This document shows positions 55,493 to 64,000 of a stretch of 64,000 nt of DNA, piece after piece. A program made the position numbers and the translations under genes. Source of the stretch: Metridium senile. Taxonomy: Eukaryota > Cnidaria > Anthozoa > Actiniaria > Metridiidae. The notes under the pieces are model-generated. The model was not told the DNA's origin and searched no databases. It worked only from the letters and a program-made list of their open reading frames with translations. The stretch is from positions 12,648,707 to 12,712,706 of the forward strand of contig OX459098.1 of the NCBI GenBank assembly GCA_949775045.1. Reading direction: 5' to 3'. Position 1 is the stretch's first letter, and each line of letters begins with the position of its first letter.

Positions 55493-56140
55493 GATTATAT
55501 CAGACTTTTTGTCCAAAATAGAGCTGGAACTAGCTGTCACAACTATAAGACATTAAAAATGAGCACTAATTTTTAAGAAATTTACCTTTCTGATAATACA
55601 GCCAATTTGTTGATTAGGCTGTAGTCTGATAGCTTATTACTATTTTTTATTTTGCACATGGAAAATATTATATTATTATTTTTTATTACATTTTAAAAAC
55701 GTTCTCTTTTTGTCAAAACTCTACAACAAAAACTAGTAAAGTTGGTGTATCAAGTGTTGGTAAAGAAAAGATGAGGAACTATAGCTAAATCTTCAAAATG
55801 TAATTTTATACTACATATTTTTACTCTTAGTATTAAATTTGCATCTAGATTAGTTATGGATAAGATATATAAATATTAAAATTAAAATGGACACTTAAAA
55901 AACAATAAAATTTTGCACAAAATGTGTGTATTGTTGTTAGATGAAAAGGATTTATGAGAGCTGAGAGATGTATTAAAGAGCAACCTCATCCGAAGATATG
56001 ACGTTAATAATTTGATCTGATTAATTGATTGATTGATTGATATATCGATTCATTGATTGATTGTTTGGGTTGGGTTTCCTGTGTTGAGAAGTTATGACTA
56101 GTTACCAGTTTTTCACGGTGACATGCCAGTGACAAAATTA
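55493..56140. other. 3' UTR and spacer between the first and second C16orf89-like genes
   Basis: Includes AATAAA at about 55903 and a (GATT)n run at 56022-56062. No gene. Confidence 0.55.
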
Positions 56141-56144
56141 AAAT

Positions 56145-57370
56145 CTACGATAAACTGGCGGCTAAAGTTTGATCTGAATCAACAGTGCAAATCATGACAT
56201 TCTTCAAAAGTCCCCTTGATTTTTTACTACCTTGACTAACCGCATTCAAGCATTCATCAAGTGGTTATGGTTTTGACTTGGAGTTTATGCATGTTTTTTG
56301 AGGAGTAACCGAAGAATCTCCAACGATTTACTACTGGAGGTTTCTAGGGGTAACAGTTTAAGTCTCGAAGAATGTTTGAAGGATCCTAAGTCTAAAAGTT
56401 TCCTCTAATAGACACTTATATTCAGATTTAGATTGTATTCTGAAACAAAGAGAGTTGAGTCACTATACATTCTGCCCGCAAGCCGAATTGATCTTCAAAT
56501 GTAATCATGTTTCGGCTTCGATATAATTGTATTGTTATATTGCTCTTCTTATTGTTGTCCAAAAATGATAGTGACTGTTTAAATTCACCCAAATTCAATG
56601 AAGAAGTACTAAATAGACTGTTGAAAGCCTTGGAGAAAGCTTATGACTTCTATGAATCAGAGTACCAAGATGTAAATTTGGATGGAATCTATGGCCTTCG
56701 TGTTTCTGAAGGTAATATGATATGTTTCATTTGTTGCTATTCGATCTGTACAGTAGATATTAATTGTTTCTTGTTTAAATTTAATTTAATTTTTTAATCA
56801 AAAATAAAAACCGTTAGCTATCTTACAATTCATTAAGATTATACAAACTGAAATTGTGAGTGTGTGATGTGTTAATTTTTAGTATTTTAAACTACATAAG
56901 CTTAGCTTTTCAAATTAAAAAAAAAAAAAAACAGTTTTTATATCATATTAAATAAGAAAAGGTTGCTTTTAAACGACTTAAACACTAGCTTAAACACTAT
57001 ATTTTACAGTGGTTTTCCCTCTAAATCGGCGAACTTCGCAAGGAATTAGCTCTTTTCAGTTCAACGATCAATGCAGCTGGACTAGCAAATGTTTTTTCAA
57101 GCGTTAAAAATAAAGCTGATTTAATATGAGGCACTGTGAGGAGCTCTAGAACAAATGATCAAGTGTTGATTGTACAAACAATCTTTTGTGTTCTTTTATG
57201 CTGAGATCTAATTAGTATGCTAATTATGAAACAGAGAAGATCAGAAATAATTCATGATTTTCTCGAACTTGTTAATTCTTTTAATTGATAAGATCAATAT
57301 AGATGAGAGGCGTGATGGTCTAGTGGTCAGTGGATCGGATTCTGGGCCTACTGGTCTGGGTTCGATTCCC
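56145..57370 (+). repeat. Tandem duplication unit, left copy
   Basis: Matches 62795-64000 with few differences: promoter, exon 1, start of intron 1 and the SINE head. The period is about 6.64 kb. The right copy runs off the window, so the full unit may include the whole gene. Confidence 0.85.
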
Positions 57371-60300
57371 AGCCCGGGTGATTGCGTTGTATCCTTGGGC
57401 AAGGCACGTTACTCTCTATTTGCCTTGTCTTCTCGGATAAGGACGTAAAGCCTTCACTCTAATCCTATATAAAGTGGACGTTAAAGATCCTGTTGTGCTA
57501 TGTTCGCAAAGAGTAGGGGATTGTCTCCCGGTACAACAGTCAGGCCTCGGAGGCATTCACTAACAACACTCATGATTGTAAACTGCTGGTTTTCAGCAGT
57601 CCGATAAGTCCTCCATATACACACACTAGTAGATTGTTTGATTTGATGCCTCGTTTTGGTGTTTTTCTGATTTTTCAAACTCGTATAGCCTCTTGCAAAT
57701 TTTATCGTTTTTTTCTCAAACTTTCACAAGTTATTGTTATGGTGAATGTCTATCATACAATAGCTTTCTTTTTCTTTAAACATCAATTTTAAAAATTATG
57801 ATAATTAGTAGCGGCGATTTATGAAAGTCATCTATGAGCTATTCGAGAGATATAGCACTATATAAAATGAGGCATATATATAGATGTGATATATTTCTTT
57901 TGTAAAATATCATTTCTTATCATTGTCATCAGCATCATTATTGTCATGGTTACTATCATGATAATCAATGTTTATAGACATCGTTCATCATTGAATTATC
58001 AACAGCATCATTATTATAACTTCTGCCTCATGCCTATATTTATTATGAATTATTGTATTAAACAATTGAAAATTTCGTATTGATAATTGCAGAATAGAAG
58101 GTTTCTAAATTATTATTCATATTATTGTAATTAGTATCATCATCATCATAAACATCATTATTTTGATCATTTTCAAAGTTATTTTTGCATCATCATTAAT
58201 TATTAAATAAAATATTGATATTTAAATCTATAATTGCTGATCTTTGTTATTATAAAAGTAACATCCATTACTAATTCTATCTACTAGGTGCTTTAATCAA
58301 AATTCTCCATGAACAAAGAGCCGGAAAATTGAACATCAAGAAATCACTTTTAACAAGAATAACTCTGCTTGAGAGAAAGGCTTCTAGAGCTGCTGACAAA
58401 TCTCTCCCTCAACTGAAACGATCCAATCCTCTTTATTACAAGAAGTTTGAAACAACAATTTTGAAACCATGGCAAAACTTTAAAACTTTTAAGAAGCTTG
58501 ATTATTCAATGTACATCCCAGTGAGTAAGAGAAGTGAAGTCAGCTTTGATGAGGATTCTAGTGATAGATGTATGACACAGATGACAGGGACAGGAGAACA
58601 ACATAAGAAGCCATGCCAGTTATCTGATCAATGCTGGAGTCTCATGACGGGGAAGGGTGCTGATGGGTACGCACTCACCCATCAGGCTTTGTTTCTATTA
58701 ATAGGAGAAGTTCAAGGTATTGTGAAGATTAATTGTTTAAGTAATATACACCTATTTCAAAAATCGTCATTGCAGCCGAAGCTACAGTCCACTCTGAAAG
58801 CTGCAAAGGATGTTGGTAATATGAACATAGACTCAGTGTTAATGGGTACAAGTTTTTTAAAGCAAAAATTTGTTTATCATCTACCACTGCAATAACTTGG
58901 TCATGGTCATATAGCACAAACACGTTAAAAACCAAAATATGCTTTGAATAAGTCGATAAGAAAAGAAGAAATACCAACATCCTTTGCATACTTTGGTATG
59001 GGATATATATTGTATATCTCATACACTCAGATCAAAGGAGAATATTGTATAGTACTGATCAAAGTCCAATGTTAGTTCTTTCATATTTTACTAAAACTGT
59101 CAACTGAAGATAAAAGTAAATCTTGTCGACAAAATTCAAGTTTTTACTTATGCAAAATCATACAACCTTTATCACGGACATGATTTCTATTGTAAAATGC
59201 TAATTAATTATTCATGAATTTTATAATATATTTTAGGATGCAAGAAAGTACTTGAAGAAAAACTAAAGTCATCTGAAAGTAAAATGAACCTTCAGAAATT
59301 GTATGCTAGAATATGTGCTAGCATGTATCCACAAATGGTTGAGTTTGAAAAGAGACACCGTAAAAGCAATTACGATAGAGACTTGTATATGGAGCAAGCC
59401 ATGGTCTGTGGCAGTATGGGGTATTCTGAGTTCCTGTCTCTTAAAAGACTTGAAAAGATATTAAACTGGCAGATGAAAAGTGGCTGTTTTGGAAGCTTGA
59501 AGGTTGATGACCACAAACAGACATCTTTGTATAATGATGAACAAGCTAAGAAGATTTTTAAGAAGAATGGTTTTGATGAAAGGATGTATGATGATCTGCA
59601 GGGGTATGATTTCAAACCTGGAGCAAACGCAAGGTGTGTATATTTGATATAATGTGGTGATGGTAGTGATGATGATGATGATATGGTTGGTTGTGGTAGT
59701 GATAATGATGGTGATGGTAATAATGATAAGAATGAAGATAGGGTTTGTTGTGGTGATGATGATGGTGGTGGTGGTTAATATAGAAATGCTGCTGATGATG
59801 ATAGAGGGGTGTTGTGGTGATGATTTGTTAGTTGTTGTAATGATGATGGTGTTGGTAGTGGTAATAATTATAATGATAAGGATGAAGATAAGGTTGGTTG
59901 TGGTGATGATGATAGTCATGATTGGGGTAATGATGATGGTGTTGGTAGTGGTGATAATTATAATGATAAGGATGAAGATAGGGTTTGTTGTGGTGATGAT
60001 TTGTTAGTTGTTGTAATGATGATGGTGTTGGTAGTGGTAATAATTATAATGATAAGGATGAAGATAAGGTTGGTTGTGGTGATGATGATAGTCATGATTT
60101 GGGTAATGATGATGGTGTTGGTAGTGGTGATAATTATAATGATAAGGATGAAGATAGGGTTTGTTGTGGTGATGATGATGATAGTCATGATTTGGGTGAT
60201 GATTATGATGATGATGGTGATTGTAGTGGTGATGTAATGATAAGGATGAAGATAGGGTTTGTTGTGGTGATGATGATGATAGTCATGATTTGGGTTATGA

Positions 60301-61919
60301 TGATGCTGATGATGATGATAGTGGTGGTTGTCATGTGGTGATGATGAAGAAAAAGAAGATGATGATGTTAGTGGTGACATGATTAACTGGAGGATGGTGT
60401 TGGTGATTATGGTGGTGGTGGTGGTGGTGATGATAATGGTGATGGTGGTGGTGATGATAATGGTGATGGAGATGATAGTGACAGTGATGGTAACACTAAT
60501 GATGATAAGAATTACAATACCAACCATAATAACAGCACCCAGATATTCACAAGTCTCCATCAACTATATATTTTTACACCTGGGTTTAAATCATTCTTTA
60601 ATCCTGCTCTCATACCCTGTGGACATGTAGTTTTGTATAATTATTAATAGTAAAGGAATATCAGTTTGTTAAAGTAAAGCTATGTATTGACAGGAAATTG
60701 ACCAGTATGAGGACAATGAGGTCGCTGTTGGTGGAAAAAGAACTTAATGGTAAGTAGATATATATCAAGTTAACTACAGTAGAAAGATAGGTAATATCAA
60801 TAAGACCTTCATTCATGAGAGAACTAGCTTTTATGATTTTTCTCCTTTTTTACTCAAAAGCTTAAACTATTCTGTTAATAGTTGTCTATTGCATTCCCCT
60901 CCCCTCCCCTCCCAGAGAATCACTCTTGTCACTAATCCTGATTCCATGCCTGTGTCATGATTGACACATTTGTTCCTTTGGTGATATAGGTGGCTGTATG
61001 TCTCCCCTCCCCTCCCCTTCCCTCCCCTCCCCTTCCCTCCCCTCCCTAGAGAGTCACCCTTGTCACTAATCCTGATTCCATGCCTGTGTCATGATTGACA
61101 TATTTGTACCTTTGGTGATATAGGTGGCTGTATGTCTCCCCTCCCCTCCCCTCCCTAGAGAGTCACCCTTGTCACTAATCCTTATTCCATGCCTGTCATG
61201 ATTAACATATTTGTACCTTTGGTGATATAGGTGGCTGTATGTTTCCCCTCCCCTCCCTAGAGAGTCACCCTTGTCACTAATCCTTATTCCATGCCTGTCA
61301 TGATTGACATATTTGTACCTTTGGTGATATAGGTGGCTGTATGTTTCCCCTCCCCTCCCTAGAGAGTCACCCTTGTCACTAATCCTTATTCCATGCCTGT
61401 CATGATTGACATATTTGTACCTTTGGTGATATAGGTGGCTGTATGTTTCCCCTCCCCTCCCTAGAGAGTCACCCTTGTCACTAATCCTTATTCCATGCCT
61501 GTCATGATTGACATATTTGTACCTTTGGTGATATAGGTGGCTGTTTGTCCCACATCACTGGAGTAGCTACTGGTCTACTGGGTGTCTATTTGAGATGGGT
61601 TGTACATCAAATGTACCCCCCTTCCGTTGTAGCCAAACAATCATCCCAGGATGAGCCTCAACAACTACCAGACCATCATCATATGTTCATGAGGAAAATG
61701 ATGCAGAATCAACCCCTCTCGGCCAAGAATATTCACCAAGAAAGACAAAGTTTAAATATGACCAAATATTTCATAATCATTTTGTCAGCGATGATGTTGC
61801 TTGTCATTGGGCGTCGGTTGATTTTGAGGAAGATTTTTAGGCCAATTGTAGTGTTAGTCGGCAAAACTAACATGTTGGGAATCTGGGAGAAGGTTTCCGC
61901 CCAGAAAAGAAATGTCTGA
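56507..61919 (+). CDS. C16orf89-like (DUF4735) protein 2, five exons (489 aa), membrane-anchored
   Basis: Exons are 56507-56711, 58288-58716, 59237-59633, 60694-60749 and 61537-61919 (TGA), with the same phases as the gene at 47306. Residues 1-22 are a signal peptide. Landmarks are NLDGIYGLRVSEG; CQLSDQCWSLMTG; YALTHQALFLLIGE; DLYMEQAMVCGSMGYSEFLSL; ILNWQMKSGCF; and GGCLSHITGVATGLLGVYLR. A membrane span (YFIIILSAMMLLVIG) and a basic tail close it. The intron 4/exon 5 boundary is tandemly amplified. Intron 1 carries a SINE, intron 2 a MITE and intron 3 a GAT minisatellite. The function of the family is poorly known; a secreted or surface protein is inferred. Confidence 0.75.
57304..57650 (+). 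mobile_element. tRNA-derived SINE in intron 1
   Basis: Pol III A box TGGTCTAGTGG at 57315-57325 and B box GGTTCGATTCC at 57359-57369. A SINE body follows (CCTTGGGCAAGGCACGTTAC, GTGGACGTTAAAGATCC, TCGCAAAGAGTAGGGGATTG) down to about 57650. The tRNA part lacks a proper acceptor stem, so it is not a tRNA gene. A second copy starts at the same place in the next duplicate (63945). Confidence 0.8.
58739..59010. mobile_element. MITE in intron 2, family of 14327-14595
   Basis: The left ACACCTATTTCAAAAATCGT...GCTACAGTCCACTCTGAAAG and the right-side CCAACATCCTTTGCATACTT are partial inverses. The reverse complement matches 14409-14592. It starts about 20 bp after the exon 2 donor. Confidence 0.6.
59645..60510 (+). 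repeat. GAT-rich minisatellite in intron 3
   Basis: Units of about 125 bp (GATGATGGTGTTGGTAGTGG, ATAATGATAAGGATGAAGAT, GGGTTTGTTGTGGTGATGAT). It begins 12 bp after the exon 3 donor. All ORFs here on both strands are artefacts. Confidence 0.9.
60885..61536 (+). repeat. 102-134-bp minisatellite containing the exon 5 splice acceptor
   Basis: Six copies of CTTTGGTGATATAG|GTGGCTGT have AG at 60988-60989, 61122-61123, 61229-61230, 61331-61332, 61433-61434 and 61535-61536. Only the last leads into the full exon 5 frame. Units also carry TCCCCTCCCCTCCCTAGAGA and GTCACTAATCCTTATTCCAT. Confidence 0.95.
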
Positions 61920-62794
61920 GATTTTATGTGATTTTGTTTTTGAGATTTGATTAATTTTAGTAGATATCTGATTTTATGAGTATGATGGTTAAGTGATGAA
62001 GGTGATGTTGATGATAAAGGTATATCCTTCCTGAGAAACTTCTATTTTTGCTCCATTAATAAAGTGAATATTTTAATAAATATACACAATTAGCGTTGTT
62101 CTTGAAAACCCTTTTCTATGGAAAATAGCAAAAAACAACAACAAACAAACACGAAAGCGTGATGATAAATTCTAAACAGGAAAATAAAGATACGAACATG
62201 CAGGGGCGTCCAGGTACGTCGCACGAATCACGAAAAATAAAATCGCACAATCACGAATCACGAAGAACAAAATCCCCATTTACCGAATCACGATAAAAAA
62301 GATAGCACATAATTAATTAAAATTGATTAATTCACCCTCCGTACACATAAGTCCCTTCTTTAACTAACCAAAACACACATATAAAGGGTTGTTGTAGAAA
62401 ATAACTCCTTCTACCTGGCATACGGTACTTCGCGCCGCCATATTGACTTAACTTGAAGATGACTCAGATGTAATCTGAGTATAACGTTATGTTTAATCAT
62501 TTACTTTTTTCATCATGTTTGACGCGTCGGCATGATATTCGCCAGGCATTATCATAACTGGTCTGTCTGTTTGTTTTCCATTTAAAAAAAATCCGAAAAT
62601 TCACGAATATCACCAATTGATTCCCGAATATCGAAAATTATTTTAGCTTTTCACGAGTCACGGGACAAGTGCCGTGCACGAATCACGAGAAATTATTTCT
62701 TGAATTCTCGGCTGATCACGGAAAATTAAAATGCCCGATTACGGGTCACGAAAATACCCCTGGACGCCCCTGAACATAGCTTTCTAAGTTGCAA
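61920..62794. other. Spacer between the second and third C16orf89-like genes
   Basis: AATAAA-like signals lie at about 62058 and 62075. The only feature is the element at 62201-62772. Confidence 0.6.
62201..62772. mobile_element. 572-bp TIR element, CAGGGGCGTCCAGG ends (hAT-like)
   Basis: CAGGGGCGTCCAGGTA is inverted as TACCCCTGGACGCCCCTG. Both ends also hold repeated CACGAATCACGAA words. AACAT flanks each side. The CAGGGGCG end is typical of hAT elements; no transposase was seen. Confidence 0.7.
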
Positions 62795-63143
62795 AACTGG
62801 CGGCTTGAAAGTTTGATCTGAATAAACAGTGCAAATCATGACATTCTTCAAAAGTTCCCTTGATGTTTTACTTACTTGATTAACCGCATTCAACAAGTGG
62901 TTATGGTTTTGACTTAAGTTTATGCAAGTTTTTCGAGGAGTAACCGAAGAATCTCCGACAATTTATTACTACTTGAGATTTCTAGGAGTAACAGTTTAAG
63001 CCTCGAAGAATGTTTTGAGGGTGTAAAAATTTCCTCTCATAGACACTTCTATTGAGATTTAGATTGTTTTCTGAAACAACGAGAGTTGAGTCGTCACTAT
63101 ACATTCTGCCCGCAAGCCGAAATATTAATCTTCAAATGTAATC

Positions 63144-63348
63144 ATGTTTCGGCTTCGATATAATTGTATTGCTATATTGCTCTTCTTATTGTTGTCCAAA
63201 AATGATAGTGACGGTTTAAATTCACCCAAATTCAATGAAGAAGTACTAAGTAGACTGTTGAAAGCCTTGGAGAAAGCTTATGACTTCTATGAATCAGAAT
63301 ACCAAGATGTAAATTTGGATGGAATCTATGGCCTTCGTGTTTCTGAAG
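63144..63348 (+). CDS. C16orf89-like protein 3, exon 1 only (window ends)
   Basis: The exon ends GAA G|GTAATATG as in the second gene and encodes the same 68 residues apart from a few substitutions (for example CIAIL versus CIVIL, DGLNS versus DCLNS and LSRLL versus LNRLL). Signal peptide and NLDGIYGLRVSEG are intact. Upstream DNA from 62795 and the intron to 64000 are also duplicated. Whether the rest of the gene exists lies beyond the window. Confidence 0.75.
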
Positions 63349-63944
63349 GTAATATGATATGTTTTCATTTATATGCTATTCGATCTGTGCAGTAGATATT
63401 AATTGTTTCTTGTTTAAATTTAATTTAATTTTTTAATTTTAAACCTTTTGAAAAAACCCGTTAGCTATATATTACAATTCATTAAGCTTATAAAAATTGA
63501 AATTGTGGATGTGTGATGTGTTAATTTTTAGTATTTTAAACAATACATATTTTCAAATTTTCTAAACTGAACAAAAAAAAACAATTTTTATACCATATAT
63601 TAAAAATAAGAAACGACTTAAACACTAGATTAAACACTATATTTTACAGTGGTTTTCCCTCTAAATCGGCGAACTTCGCAAGGAATTAGCCCTTTTCAGT
63701 TAACAACGATCGATGCAGCTAGTTTTTTCAAGCGTTAAAAAATATTAAAAGCTGATTTAATAAGAGCCACAGTGAGGAGTTCTAGAACAAACGATCAAGT
63801 GTTGATTGTATAAACAATCTTTTGTGTTCTTTTATGCTGAGATCCAATTAGTATGCTAATGATGAAACAGAAAAGATCAGAAAAACTATTCATGATTTTC
63901 TCTATCTCGTTAATTCTTTGAATTGATAAGTATCAATATAGATG

Positions 63945-64000
63945 AGAGGCGTGATGGTCTAGTGGTCAGTGGATCTGGTTCGATTCCCGGCACGGGCGAT
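63945..64000 (+). mobile_element. Head of a tRNA-derived SINE, cut by the window end
   Basis: A box TGGTCTAGTGG and B box GGTTCGATTCC are present, with 15-20 bases missing between them compared with the copy at 57304. It has the same insertion point as in the second gene. Confidence 0.75.

Noticed and set aside
57304..57376. tRNA gene
   Set aside because: A and B boxes are present, but the ends do not pair as an acceptor stem and a SINE body follows directly.
59461..60630. ORFs of 100-201 codons rich in Ile/Thr/His/Val
   Set aside because: GAT/GGT minisatellite in intron 3 of the second C16orf89-like gene.

Overview
This window is animal nuclear DNA. It is AT-rich, intron-bearing and very rich in repeats. 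The dispersed repeats look most like those of an anthozoan cnidarian (coral or anemone): GGGGGTACTCCC elements, elements ending GGGGCCGGTTGT, a Penelope-like retroelement tail with a hammerhead-ribozyme core, and a tRNA-derived SINE. That placement is inference. There is no bacterial or phage content.

Left part (1-39.3 kb). Here lie small two-exon genes for short, mostly cysteine-free, basic secreted precursors. Each has a TATA-like box 75-114 bp before its ATG, a signal peptide and a small last exon. Genes are called at 4516-5179, 11822-13885, 26150 (exon 1 secure) and 36987-39080. A broken relative has its last exon at 3791-3847, and the 3' flank of another copy opens the window. Flanking blocks (1-322, 3851-4172, 13888-14030; 860-1225 and 14085-15015) show that the locus grew by segmental duplication. 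I recognise none of these proteins; they are the best candidate for an undescribed family. Among them lie foldback transposons, hammerhead/Penelope tails, long minisatellites and a possible membrane-protein pseudogene.

Middle (41.3-46.9 kb, minus strand). A complete four-exon gene for BLOC-1 complex subunit 2 (BLOC1S2, 169 aa) was reconstructed with consistent splice phases. Its introns hold a 1.45-kb TIR transposon, a 1-kb 15-bp minisatellite, a palindromic MITE and a 0.94-kb TIR element. Most long reading frames there are repeat artefacts.

Right part (47.3-64 kb, plus strand). Three tandem paralogues belong to the C16orf89 (DUF4735) family. Two are complete with five exons (440 and 489 aa) and the third is cut by the window edge after exon 1. 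Both complete copies end in a predicted membrane anchor. Copies 2 and 3 are nearly identical from about 360 bp upstream of the ATG to a SINE in intron 1, so that duplication is young. In copy 2, the junction of intron 4 and exon 5 has itself become a minisatellite with six splice-acceptor copies; using an upstream one would remove the membrane anchor.

The rest is mostly simple sequence and non-autonomous transposons. Coordinates of spliced genes are hand-derived from ORFs, GT/AG sites and phase; none was checked with transcripts.
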